This document shows, piece after piece, positions 52,861 to 60,781 of a stretch of 64,000 nt of DNA. Location: positions 1-64,000 of the forward strand of contig JBGAGV010000025.1 of NCBI GenBank assembly GCA_044226525.1, written 5' to 3'. The translations under genes were made by a program, and so were the position numbers. The notes under the pieces are model-generated. The model did not search any database and had not been told where the DNA came from. It saw nothing but the letters and a program-made list of their open reading frames with translations. Every line of letters begins with the position of its first letter. Positions within the stretch are counted from its first letter, which is position 1. The DNA comes from VFJQ01 sp044226525 (GTDB taxonomy: Bacteria; Verrucomicrobiota; Verrucomicrobiia; Chthoniobacterales; Chthoniobacteraceae).

Positions 52861-53341
52861 ATGAACCCGCCAACGCTGCCGCAAGAACAAATCGTAGCAC
52901 GGAAGTTTTCCTGGTTTCCCTACGCGCTGATTCTCTGTGGCCTCGCGGGGGGTGGCCGCCATCATTGCTTGGATCATCTATAGCCCTGCCCTTCCTAATA
53001 CGTCTGCGGCGAGGGAGGGCTTTTACGAGATGACCGGCCGTCCGGCGAGCGATGTCTCCAACATCTATTACGATTCGTCTTCCGACTTTTTCGGCGACTG
53101 GACCAAGTATCTTCGTTTCACTTATCCTGACGACCAGTGGATTGAGGGATTTCTCGCCGAACGCACGAGTTTGTCTCCGGTCACGTCGATGACTGGCACT
53201 GGTCCGAGGTGGAAGTGGTGGGACTTCCCGATCGAGAGACGGCACTGGGCGTATTTCGATCGTTGGAACACCTACCCATGCGTTGCCTTGGCCGTGGATT
53301 ACGAACGGAGGCGCGTCTATTTAATCCACATGAAGCTCTAA
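52861..53341 (+). pseudogene. Frameshifted small membrane protein
   Basis: An ATG at 52861 opens MNPPTLPQEQIVARKFSWFP followed by YALILCGLAG, and then the frame breaks. One base earlier or later in the run of six G at 52947-52952 the frame continues as VAAIIAWIIYSPALPNTSAA to 53341, making an about 159-residue protein with one long transmembrane helix and a C-terminal soluble part rich in Trp, Tyr and Phe (WTKYLRFTYPDDQWIEGF, WWDFPIERRHWAYFDRW). The join restores a sensible signal-anchor helix, so a single-base insertion in the homopolymer is the likely cause, either real or a sequencing error. Function unknown. It lies between two copies of a dispersed repeat. Confidence 0.7.
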
Positions 53342-53349
53342 TCGGGCGC

Positions 53350-53490
53350 ACGCGAACGCCGAAGGTGTTCGACCGTCCAGCCTAGGGTTGCCGAGCCCGC
53401 GAGGCTACCCTGGGTGCGCCATCCGTATCTCGATCAACCTCGAAGAGGTTGCATCGACCGTCGCGCTTGGTTCCCGCGTGATGCGCCCCG
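53350..53490. repeat. Dispersed intergenic repeat, copy B
   Basis: It begins CGCGAACGCCGAAGGTGTTC, the inverse of the end of the region after copy A, and contains CTAGGGTTGCCGAGCCCGCG, GGCTACCCTGGGTG, GATCAACCTCGAAGAGGTT and GCATCGACCG, matching copy A in order. Further on (53522-53550) a G+C-rich stem GCCGGCC/GGCCGGGC may act as a terminator-like structure before the DUF1501 gene. Confidence 0.6.
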
Positions 53491-53581
53491 CTGCGGGGGA
53501 GGGCAGCATCCTGCAAAGCGCCGGCCAAAGGCCGGGCTTTCCGGCGGGTCAACACTGGCGTAATTTCACGCCCTTCCCGCC

Positions 53582-54973
53582 ATGCTCAACATCACCGGCC
53601 CCGGTTCCATCACGACTTGCGACGGCACAACCCGTCGCGACTTTCTTCAAATCGGCACACTCGGCGCGCTCGGCTTTTCGCTGTCGCGACTGGCAGGATT
53701 GGAGGCGCGTGCCACCGCGGCTGCGGCAGCAGCAGCCAAAGCGGACAGCGGAAAATCGTGCATTTTGATTTTCAACCTCGGTGCGCCATCGCAGCTCGAT
53801 TGCTGGGATCCGAAACCGGACGCGCCGCGCGAGATTCGTGGCCCGTTCAAGCCGATCAGCACGAAGGGCGATTTCCAGATCAGCGAAATTTTCCCGCAGA
53901 TCGCCAAGGTGGCGGATAAGTTTTCGCTCGTCCGCAGCGTGTATCACACCGCGGCGGCGGTGCACGACACCGGGCATCAGATGATGCAAACCGGGCGGCT
54001 CTTCCAAGGCGGCATCAACTCACCGCACGCGGGCTGTGCTTTGGAATTTCTCCAAGGCCGCCGCAATGAAATGCCCGCGAACGTCATCCTGCCCGAACCG
54101 ATGGGCCCCACCGGCGGCAACCTGCCGCATGGACAGGACGCGGGCTTTCTCGGCAAGGCCTACGATCCGTTTGTGCTGAATGCGGATCCGTCCGTCGCGA
54201 ACTTCAAAGTGCCGGACCTGCTGCCGCCGTCCGAGATCGGTGAGGCACGTTTGCAGCGGCGCAAAGAACTGCGACAGGTCGTGGAAGGGACGGTCAAAGA
54301 CTTCGAAGCGTCCCCGCAGGCGGAGTTAATGGATGCCAACTTCGCCGCAGCCTATCGGCTGATGACCAGCGATCGCGCCCGGGAAGCGTTCGACCTTTCC
54401 AAGGAATCGCAGAAGGTGCGCGAACGCTACGGTATGACACGCTTCGGGCAGTCCTGCCTGCTCGCGCGGCGACTGGTGGAGCGCGGCGTGCGGTTCGTAA
54501 CCGTGAATACCTTCATTACCGTCTTCAACGAGATCACGTGGGACATTCACGGCTCGAAACCTTTCACCTCCATCGGAGGCATGAAAGACATCGTCGCGCC
54601 AATGTATGACCAGGGTTACTCCGCGCTGCTGACCGATCTGGCCGAGCGCGGCATGCTCGACAACACGATGGTGGCGAGCCTCGCAGAGTTTGGCCGCACT
54701 CCGAAGGTGAATCCCACCGGCGGGCGCGATCACTGGCCGCAATGCTGGAGCGTGTCGTTCGCCGGCGGGGGCGTCAAAGGTGGTCGCGCGGTCGGTCGCA
54801 GCGACGATATCGGCGCCTATCCCGCCGAACGCCCCGTGCAACCGAAAGACATCGTCGCCACCATCTACCACGCTCTTGGCCTCGATCTCGACGCGCACCT
54901 CCCCGGCCCGCAGCAACGCCCCTTCCCGCTCGTCGATTTCGGCACCCAGCCGATCCGAGAACTGTTCGCGTAG
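53582..54973 (+). CDS. DUF1501 Tat-exported protein
   Basis: A 463-residue protein of the DUF1501 family, abundant in Planctomycetes and Verrucomicrobia. It begins with a Tat signal (TTRRDFLQIGTLGALGFSLS), followed by an Ala-rich linker. The alkaline-phosphatase-like core has CILIFNLGAPSQLDCWDPKP at the N-terminal side, HDTGHQMMQTGRLFQGG, and a late metal-site block GRTPKVNPTGGRDHWPQCWS. Normally a DUF1549/DUF1553 gene lies directly upstream; here there is none. It may act as an extracellular or periplasmic sulfatase-like enzyme, but the substrate is unknown. Confidence 0.9.
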   Translation: MLNITGPGSITTCDGTTRRDFLQIGTLGALGFSLSRLAGLEARATAAAAAAAKADSGKSCILIFNLGAPSQLDCWDPKPDAPREIRGPFKPISTKGDFQISEIFPQIAKVADKFSLVRSVYHTAAAVHDTGHQMMQTGRLFQGGINSPHAGCALEFLQGRRNEMPANVILPEPMGPTGGNLPHGQDAGFLGKAYDPFVLNADPSVANFKVPDLLPPSEIGEARLQRRKELRQVVEGTVKDFEASPQAELMDANFAAAYRLMTSDRAREAFDLSKESQKVRERYGMTRFGQSCLLARRLVERGVRFVTVNTFITVFNEITWDIHGSKPFTSIGGMKDIVAPMYDQGYSALLTDLAERGMLDNTMVASLAEFGRTPKVNPTGGRDHWPQCWSVSFAGGGVKGGRAVGRSDDIGAYPAERPVQPKDIVATIYHALGLDLDAHLPGPQQRPFPLVDFGTQPIRELFA

Positions 54974-54997
54974 GCGCGGTTCGAAGGAGCAATTGCC

Positions 54998-56035
54998 CTA
55001 CGGTTTCACAAACCGGTAGTGGCTCACGTGCCACTCGTTGCCATCGCGGTATCCCCACAATTCGGCGCAGGCCATGAAAAAGACGCGCCAGTAAGCCCAC
55101 CAGCGTCTGGTCTGCGTGGCACCATAGGTCTGCTCGAACAGCGGCCAGATTTCCTTCCGATTCGCGTCCATGTTGGCGAGCCACGCTTCCGAGGTGAGGC
55201 TGTAGTGCTTGCCGCTGACCACCCAGTGCTGCTCGATGGTGAGGTCGTCCTGAAAGTAGAGCAGGAGGTCGTCGCTCGGCATCTGTCCGCCGGCGAAAAA
55301 GTAACGCGTCATCCAGTCGGACGGGCCTTTGTCTTCGTAGGGATAGGCCAGCGTGTGATGCGTGAAAATGTGCACGAAGAGCTTCCCACCCGGCGCCAGC
55401 CAGCGGGCGACCTTCGCCATCAGCGCCTGGTAGTTCTTCATGTGCTCAAACATCTCGACGCTCACCACGCGGTCGTAAGTGCCGGCTTCCGGCGCCTCAA
55501 ACACGTTCATGTCGCAGGTGATGATCGTGACATTCTTCAATCCGCGCCGAACCGCTTCCGCATCGATGTGCTCCTTTTGCGTGCGGGAGTTGGAGACCGC
55601 GGTGATCTTCGCCTGAGGATATTTCTCCGCCATCCAGAGCGTGAGCGAACCCCAGCCGCAGCCGAGTTCGAGAATGCGCTGGCCGTCCCCGAGTTCGGCC
55701 CGCTCGCACGTGAGCGCGAGCATCTTCTCCTCCGCTTCATCGAGTGTCTCGGCGCCGGTGGGAAAAAGTGCGCTGCTGTATTTCAGGCGGCGACCGAGGC
55801 AGAGTTGGTAAAAGCGCGTCGGCACCTCGTAGTGCTGCTCGTTCGCATCCGCCATCTGCACCGCAATCGGCGACGCCTTCAGGCCCGCGATATACGTCAT
55901 CAGTTGGGCCCGCTGTGCTTCGACGTTCGGTGCCGTCTTTTCGCGGAGCGTTTCGGCCAGCAGATGGCGAATGCCGATGCGGATGAGCGAATCGGGGACG
56001 ACGTTGGCTTCGAGGATGGCGTCGAGATTGAGCAT
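54998..56035 (-). CDS. cfa: Cyclopropane-fatty-acyl-phospholipid synthase-like methyltransferase
   Basis: A 345-residue SAM-dependent enzyme of the CFA/mycolic-acid cyclopropane synthase family (PF02353), which adds methylene or methyl to double bonds of membrane lipids. The family motifs are ANEQHYEVPTRFYQLCLG, LELGCGWGSLTLWMAEKYP (SAM-binding), ITAVSNSRTQKEHIDAEA, VVSVEMFEHMKNYQALM and WVVSGKHYSLTSEAWLANMD. It lacks the extra N-terminal domain of the E. coli enzyme. It is last in a four-gene minus-strand run with DUF1295, DUF2062 and DUF1475, a combination that suggests lipid modification. Confidence 0.9.
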   Translation of the reverse strand: MLNLDAILEANVVPDSLIRIGIRHLLAETLREKTAPNVEAQRAQLMTYIAGLKASPIAVQMADANEQHYEVPTRFYQLCLGRRLKYSSALFPTGAETLDEAEEKMLALTCERAELGDGQRILELGCGWGSLTLWMAEKYPQAKITAVSNSRTQKEHIDAEAVRRGLKNVTIITCDMNVFEAPEAGTYDRVVSVEMFEHMKNYQALMAKVARWLAPGGKLFVHIFTHHTLAYPYEDKGPSDWMTRYFFAGGQMPSDDLLLYFQDDLTIEQHWVVSGKHYSLTSEAWLANMDANRKEIWPLFEQTYGATQTRRWWAYWRVFFMACAELWGYRDGNEWHVSHYRFVKP

Positions 56036-56057
56036 GGAAGAGATAAATCGGACGACA

Positions 56058-56828
56058 CTACTTGCGGCGGAACCACGGCACGAAGGCCGAAGTGGTCTGC
56101 TGATATTCGCGATAGGCGTCGCCTTTTGACTCTAGTGCGTATTCCTCGGTCAATGGGATGCCGGTTACTTTCGTCAGAAAATAAAACATCAGTATCGGGC
56201 AGAGGATCGTAACCCAACCGTTCGGCTGATCGAGCGAGGCGAGGCAGATGCCGACCCAGAACAGAAACTCGAAGAAATAGTTCGGGTGCCGCGAGTAGCG
56301 CCACAAACCGACCTGGCAGACTTTGCCTTGATTGGCCGGATCGGCCTTGAACCGCTTCATCTGTCGGTCGGCGAGGCTTTCTCCCAGCAGGGAGAGAATA
56401 GCGATTTCAAGCCCAAGGAAATCCAGTTCGCGCAGGGGCATTTCCCTCCACGCGGCCAACAGGAAAGGAATCGAAAAGATGACCGCGATGACGGCCTGAA
56501 GTTCGAAGAAGAGCAAAAACATGCCGCTGCCTGGCCACCGCTGGCGCAGCGCTTCGTAGCGCACATCTTCCGTGGGATGATGCCGCAGCACACGCAGGAG
56601 AATATACGTTCCCAGCCGCAAACTCCACGCCACGCCCAGCACCGCAAAGGCGAGCTTTCTCTCAAGGTGTCCGGGCCCGACCCACGCATAGATCGGCGCG
56701 AGCACCGCCACACCGTAGCTCCACGCGACATCGAGAAAGCTATAGTTCTTGATTCGCACACAAACCGCCCACACCACGGCAAAGGCGACGATGGCGATGG
56801 CGAGTCCGATCAGTAGCCAGGTAATCAT
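56058..56828 (-). CDS. DUF1295 membrane protein (steroid 5-alpha-reductase-like fold)
   Basis: A 256-residue membrane protein with six or seven spans. It has the DUF1295 signature GLWRYSRHPNYFFEFLFWVG, shared with steroid-reductase and isoprenylcysteine methyltransferase families, and ends YREYQQTTSAFVPWFRRK. Its ATG at 56828 overlaps the stop of DUF2062 (56825) as ATGA, so the true start is far downstream of the longest open frame. The family's cofactor is probably NADPH, and the substrate is a lipid; neighbouring cfa supports that. Confidence 0.88.
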   Translation of the reverse strand: MITWLLIGLAIAIVAFAVVWAVCVRIKNYSFLDVAWSYGVAVLAPIYAWVGPGHLERKLAFAVLGVAWSLRLGTYILLRVLRHHPTEDVRYEALRQRWPGSGMFLLFFELQAVIAVIFSIPFLLAAWREMPLRELDFLGLEIAILSLLGESLADRQMKRFKADPANQGKVCQVGLWRYSRHPNYFFEFLFWVGICLASLDQPNGWVTILCPILMFYFLTKVTGIPLTEEYALESKGDAYREYQQTTSAFVPWFRRK

Positions 56829-57292
56829 GGGCGACGAAGTTTGGAAGCGAGCCCCCGCAAGGGCGGGCGGGTGCTGAAATAGAGCGCGGCGATGCCCGCC
56901 GGCGCCACGATGAGCCAGATGATGATTCCCCCCACCGCGATCATGCCAAAGTCGCGGAGGAACTGCATGAAATCGGCGCGGAACCGCTCGAAGAGCAGCG
57001 GGATGGAAAGCGGGATCGGCGCGCGCCCGAGCACGTGTTCCCCGGCGCGGTAAAACGGGATCAGCAGCGCCAGTTGCAGCGGATAGGCGAGATAGTTCAC
57101 GAGCTGGATGACGGGTTGATTCAGCCGCAGCGCGATCCCGGCCAAGGCGCACAACGCAGTCGTCGCACCGAGAATCGGGAAGATGCTGATCATCACCCCG
57201 AGCGCGATCGTCAGCGCCAGTTTCTCCGGCGAAACGCCCTGCGTAAGCTGCGCCATGATCGGCGCGATGACCCGCTCCCTCCACCAGTTCAC
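56825..57292 (-). CDS. DUF2062 membrane protein
   Basis: A 155-residue protein of the DUF2062 family with about three membrane spans. WWRERVIAPIMAQLTQGVSP leads into KLALTIALGVMISIFPILGA, then LAYPLQLALLIPFYRAGE and GMIAVGGIIIWLIVAPAGIA. It is read from GTG at 57292, which overlaps the upstream stop as GTGA; any longer reading would run through the other gene's coding sequence. Function unknown, often found beside lipid-synthesis genes. Confidence 0.83.
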   Translation of the reverse strand: MNWWRERVIAPIMAQLTQGVSPEKLALTIALGVMISIFPILGATTALCALAGIALRLNQPVIQLVNYLAYPLQLALLIPFYRAGEHVLGRAPIPLSIPLLFERFRADFMQFLRDFGMIAVGGIIIWLIVAPAGIAALYFSTRPPLRGLASKLRRP

Positions 57293-57621
57293 GGTTCGCG
57301 CAGGAGCAGTTGCTCGAGCTTCGCATTCGCCGGCAGGCGGAAGAGGCGAATAAGCAGATAGGTCGCCATCGCGATATTCCCCAGCAGGAGAATGCCGACG
57401 AGCCAGCCGAGCCGCGCCAGCCACGAGCGCTCTTTGTAAGCGACCCAGAGCCAGAACGTGAGAAAGGCAAAGTAGGTGTCGAACAGCGTGGCGATGAACC
57501 ACGGATGCCCGATGACTTCGCGCGGCGTTTTCCACAGCGCGATTTCCGCACTCGCCCAACCAGTCACGGCGAGCATCGCCACCAGCACGAAGGCAGATGC
57601 GAAACGGAGGAAGACGATCAT
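57289..57621 (-). CDS. DUF1475-like small membrane protein
   Basis: A 110-residue protein with three spans (FVLVAMLAVTGWASAEI, IATLFDTYFAFLTFWLWVAY, LGWLVGILLLGNIAMATYLL) and the motif REVIGHPWFIATLFDTYFAF, which I associate with DUF1475. It begins the minus-strand lipid-type operon with an ATG at 57621. No enzymatic motif is seen. Confidence 0.75.
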   Translation of the reverse strand: MIVFLRFASAFVLVAMLAVTGWASAEIALWKTPREVIGHPWFIATLFDTYFAFLTFWLWVAYKERSWLARLGWLVGILLLGNIAMATYLLIRLFRLPANAKLEQLLLREP

Positions 57622-57713
57622 GAATCGAAAAAGGTGAAGAAGAACCGAAGGAGTGTCGAGCTTTAGGCGGATTGCAGGTTGCTCATCGAGTGGCTTCGTC
57701 CTTCATTTAACGC

Positions 57714-58442
57714 ATGACCGACCGATGGCATGCACTCAAACCCGATGCCCACGCCGCGCTGACTCAGCGCGACTATTCCGCGCGTTCGCTGGCCGAACGG
57801 CTCGGAACGAGCGGCGTCGAGGCGGGAGAAATCGCCGGCAAATCCGCCGAGCTGGCCTCCGCGTGGATTCCCGGCGTCGAAGTCTTCGCCCGCAAGATCT
57901 ACCCGCAGCGCCATCGCGGACTCTTCGGCGAATTCGCCCGGCAGGATGAAGGCGCCCTCGCCGCCATCGGGCTGTGGCCGCGCCAATGGGCCACCGCGCG
58001 CATGTTTGCCGGCACGGCCAAGGGCTTCCACATCCACCCGCCGCACATCCCGGAGGGCACCAGTGCCGCCGCGTGGTTCCAGCGGCTGTTCCACCAGGAA
58101 CCCCAAAACTTCTCCCTGCGCCCCTATGATCGCGAGCAGTGGGACGCGATGTTTTTCGTGCAAGGGAATGTCGAGATGCTGCTCGTGGACGAGCGCGCCG
58201 GCATGGAACGGCGCGTCATGCGTTTCATCATCGAAGGCGACGATCGGCGCGGTCCCAATACGGCCGGGGTCGTGATTCCCGCCGGGGTGGCTCATGCCCT
58301 CCTCGTCGAAGCCAGCACCGACGCCATCATGGTCTATGGCACCACCACGAAGTTCGATCCGGCGTTCGAGGGCCGTATCGCCGACAGCGTCGAGCGCGCC
58401 CCGCTGCCGGAGGACTGGCAGCGTTACCTCGACGGCCAATGA
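57714..58442 (+). CDS. RmlC-like cupin protein (dTDP-sugar epimerase family)
   Basis: A 242-residue protein with a jelly-roll fold of the dTDP-4-dehydrorhamnose 3,5-epimerase family. Relevant blocks are ATARMFAGTAKGFHIHPPHI (active-site His region), QWDAMFFVQGNVEMLLVDE and TAGVVIPAGVAHALLVEAST. The first 75 residues are an extra, partly Arg-rich extension not typical of RmlC. The His residues are conserved but the usual Tyr/Lys pair is hard to place, so substrate may not be dTDP-rhamnose precursor. No rmlA, B or D gene is nearby. Confidence 0.72.
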   Translation: MTDRWHALKPDAHAALTQRDYSARSLAERLGTSGVEAGEIAGKSAELASAWIPGVEVFARKIYPQRHRGLFGEFARQDEGALAAIGLWPRQWATARMFAGTAKGFHIHPPHIPEGTSAAAWFQRLFHQEPQNFSLRPYDREQWDAMFFVQGNVEMLLVDERAGMERRVMRFIIEGDDRRGPNTAGVVIPAGVAHALLVEASTDAIMVYGTTTKFDPAFEGRIADSVERAPLPEDWQRYLDGQ

Positions 58443-59071
58443 ACGCCGCGCGCCGTCTGCTCGTGCTGGGGGTTCTGAGCGCGACCGTTCGCGCTCAGGA
58501 CCTCCCCACCCGCGACGGTCGCGAACCGATGAACTTCGAGCCCAGCCTGCGCCTCTACGATGTGAAGCCCGAGCCCGGCGGCCCGGTGGTCCCGTGGGAA
58601 GAACCCCTGCCCCTGCCCGCTGAAGACAAGGCCCGCAGCGACGCCGACCGCGCCCGGCGCAAAGCCGACCGCTGGCAGCAGCTCCAGCGCAAAGGCGTTG
58701 TATCCCGAGTCGAAGCCGAACTCGCCAGCCTGCAAGCCACGCGCGCCTCGCTGCGTTACCAGCAAGCCCACGTCGTCGCCCTCAAAACCCGGCTCGCCTC
58801 CCTCCAGGAACGCGTCGCCAAAAAAGAAGCCTCCCCCGATCTCCTCGCCACCGCCCAGGCCGACGTCCTCGCCAGCGAACGCCTCCTCGCCGAAGCCCAG
58901 GCCCTCGCCGCCCGCACCGACCTCCAGTTCGCCCAGGATCAAGTCGAGCGACAAAAGAAACTCGTCGCCGCCGGCATCGGCTCCAAGACCCAGCTCGAAA
59001 AAGCCAAAGCCAACCTCGCCCGCGCCCAAAACCCCACCCCCGCCCCTGCCGCGGCTCCCCCTGCGAGGTAA
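58439..59071 (+). CDS. Secreted coiled-coil protein, unknown function
   Basis: A 210-residue protein. The first 19 residues act as a signal peptide (MNAARRLLVLGVLSATVRAQ). The rest is nearly all heptad helix rich in Ala, Lys, Glu and Arg from about 60 to 200 (ADRARRKADRWQQLQRKGVV, VEAELASLQATRASLRYQQA, LKTRLASLQERVAKKEASPD), with short proline-rich ends. The spacing and the VSRVEAELA and GIGSKTQLEKAKANLARAQN blocks resemble the alpha-hairpin of HlyD-type adaptor proteins or TolC, without the beta domains. The ATG overlaps the upstream stop as ATGA. May bind the envelope. Confidence 0.7.
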   Translation: MNAARRLLVLGVLSATVRAQDLPTRDGREPMNFEPSLRLYDVKPEPGGPVVPWEEPLPLPAEDKARSDADRARRKADRWQQLQRKGVVSRVEAELASLQATRASLRYQQAHVVALKTRLASLQERVAKKEASPDLLATAQADVLASERLLAEAQALAARTDLQFAQDQVERQKKLVAAGIGSKTQLEKAKANLARAQNPTPAPAAAPPAR

Positions 59072-59143
59072 GCCGATTGAGGCTTGGCAGTCCTGCCTAT
59101 TCTTGGAATGCTCCCCACACGCTTCCAACGTGAACCTGGTCTG

Positions 59144-59884
59144 ATGCGAGCCTTTCCCAATACCCCCGCGTCGCCTAACTCAATCGTAGGCTCCTCGCGC
59201 GTGATTTTAATAACGGTCATTTCTATCCTGCTGCTGCTCGGGCCCGGAGCGATCGCCGCAGACTTTTACGAGGCATCCGCTGCCTCAGCGCCGTCCCATC
59301 TTGTCCCGGTCCCACCCGCCGCAGGCGATCCTTACGAGACGCTCATTCACCAGCACCTTATTTCCCGGTGGGGCAGCGGCGGCTTTGGCAGCATGTTGGC
59401 GTTACCGTCATTCAGCCCGGAGTATTGCGTTTCCATCTACGCCGACGCCCCGGAGCAGCGACGGTATGTCGCGGTAGTCGCCCGAACCTCCGAAAGTCTC
59501 TGGGCTTGGCGCCTCCGAAAGGCCCGAAATGAGCCCGTCACCGAAATTCACGTCACCCACAAATCCCGCCAGGTCTCGCTGCGTCTTGCAGCAGCGCTAC
59601 AACGAGTTTGGGCGCTCTCGCTCCAGCGCACGCGCTATCCAACCGCCGCCCTTCCATGCATTGAGGACGGCGTCACGTATCGTTTTTCGGTTTTCGTCGC
59701 GGGCTTGGGCGATCTGCATGGTCAGTGTCACTCACCGGCAGACGGACTCCCACGCGAACTCGCAGACTTCGGCAGCGCGCTCTGTGAGTTTGTCGAGACC
59801 GACAACCCCTCGAAAGGCACCACCGAAGAACAACTAATCGAACGACTCAAGAAGCTTGAATCAAAACTGACCGGACCCTCCTGA
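59144..59884 (+). CDS. Exported protein of unknown function
   Basis: A 246-residue protein. Near the N-terminus is a hydrophobic segment (VILITVISILLLLGPGAIAA) preceded by about 20 polar residues, which can act as a signal or signal-anchor. The rest shows no family that I know; it is mixed alpha/beta with a few Cys (SPEYCVSIYADAPEQRR, CIEDGVTYRFSVFVAGLGD) and a charged C-terminal helix. TTG 59084 and ATG 59108 are other starts in the same frame. Confidence 0.6.
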   Translation: MRAFPNTPASPNSIVGSSRVILITVISILLLLGPGAIAADFYEASAASAPSHLVPVPPAAGDPYETLIHQHLISRWGSGGFGSMLALPSFSPEYCVSIYADAPEQRRYVAVVARTSESLWAWRLRKARNEPVTEIHVTHKSRQVSLRLAAALQRVWALSLQRTRYPTAALPCIEDGVTYRFSVFVAGLGDLHGQCHSPADGLPRELADFGSALCEFVETDNPSKGTTEEQLIERLKKLESKLTGPS

Positions 59885-60073
59885 ATAACAGGAGATGAAA
59901 TTGGTTAGGCAGGAACGAGTTTTCATGTTTAAGGCATGAGTTCGGTTTTTGGTGGTGCTTGAAGCGGCCCGCGAGGGTGAATGGGCGGTTGTCAAAGGCC
60001 ATGGTTTCATGGGAGGGCTGGCCTGCAACGATGACCGTCCAAGTGATGCGCGCCAGACGGCAGCCGCCTGAAC

Positions 60074-60236
60074 CTACCGCCGCAACGCACCGATCAATTC
60101 ATCCAGCTTATCCGCGATGGGCTGGACTTCGCTTTGCTGGGGTGGGTTGTTGCTGATGCTCAGGCCGAGAAGGGCGACGGCGTTTGCTGTTGTTGCTCGT
60201 GCCGGCGAGGGCGGCGTTGAACTGGATTTGCAGCAT
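60074..60236 (-). pseudogene. Possible frameshifted small gene
   Basis: An ATG at 60236 starts MLQIQFNAALAGTSNN. With a one-base shift in the AACAACAGCAAA stretch the sequence continues TANAVALLGLSISNNPPQQ then SEVQPIADKLDELIGALRR and a TAG at 60074-60076. The combined product of about 53 residues would be a compact helical peptide; the total of 163 bases equals 54 codons plus one extra base. Support is only the good reading after the shift. Confidence 0.4.
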
Positions 60237-60434
60237 GGTGGATCACCCTGGGTCTCCCGGCACCGTCTCTACGGCTCCAGACCTTCGCGTTCGCGGTGGA
60301 TTCTCGTTACCGAGTTGGCATCGAAAAACCTGAACCCACGGAACGGACGGAAGGGACGGTTTGGAGATTCGCCCCTCAGAACGAAGATCGTAGCTATGAC
60401 CAAAGCGACGTGTGCGTCGAGCGGCCCAACGAGC

Positions 60435-60452
60435 GGCGACATTCCTGTCGCC
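60435..60452. repeat. GGCGACA-TTCC-TGTCGCC palindrome
   Basis: A perfect 7-bp inverted repeat with a four-base loop, followed by a related imperfect half (GGCGACAGCAATGTTGCCGC near 60523-60542). A pair of similar palindromes 80 bases apart in a non-coding stretch suggests a REP-like dispersed element. Single-stranded form would make a stable hairpin. Confidence 0.5.
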
Positions 60453-60649
60453 GACGATCCAACGCGGCCGAAGCCCACCATCTTTCCGAAAGCGTGGCGC
60501 GTCCCGCGCAGTCCGCCGACGGCGACAGCAATGTTGCCGCTCCTTGGCTTCGCTCCACAGAGGTCGCCCAACCAAAGCCCCCCCGCGCGCAGCGTGCATC
60601 CTGAACCGTCAACGATCCACCATTCACCCTCAACCCGTCCCCCCAACCA

Positions 60650-60781
60650 ACAGACACAATAAACACACTATTCACGATCACGGCATGCGAAGGACAGACA
60701 CAATAAACACACTATTCACGATCACGGCATGCGAAGGACAGACACAATAAACACACTATCCCGCGATCACGGCATGCGCAG
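60650..60781. repeat. Three tandem copies of a 44-bp unit
   Basis: The unit ACAGACACAATAAACACACT plus ATTCACGATCACGGCATGCG and AAGG repeats at 60650, 60694 and 60738. Copies 1 and 2 are identical; copy 3 changes TATTCAC to TATCCCGC and ends in GCGCAG instead of GCGAAGG. The TCACGGCATGCG part has a GCATGC palindrome. It lies 230 bases from the 3' end of the helicase gene. The block has no coding character. Confidence 0.85.

Noticed and set aside
56829..57551. N-terminal extension of the DUF1295 gene to 57551
   Set aside because: These codons lie across the DUF2062 and DUF1475-like genes and give Arg-rich nonsense; the ATGA overlap at 56828 fixes the start.
57293..57559. N-terminal extension of the DUF2062 gene to 57559
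   Set aside because: It overlaps the coding sequence of the DUF1475-like gene; GTG at 57292 gives normal family length and a GTGA overlap.
60650..60781. CRISPR array
   Set aside because: The 44-bp units abut with no spacers and there are no cas genes in the window.
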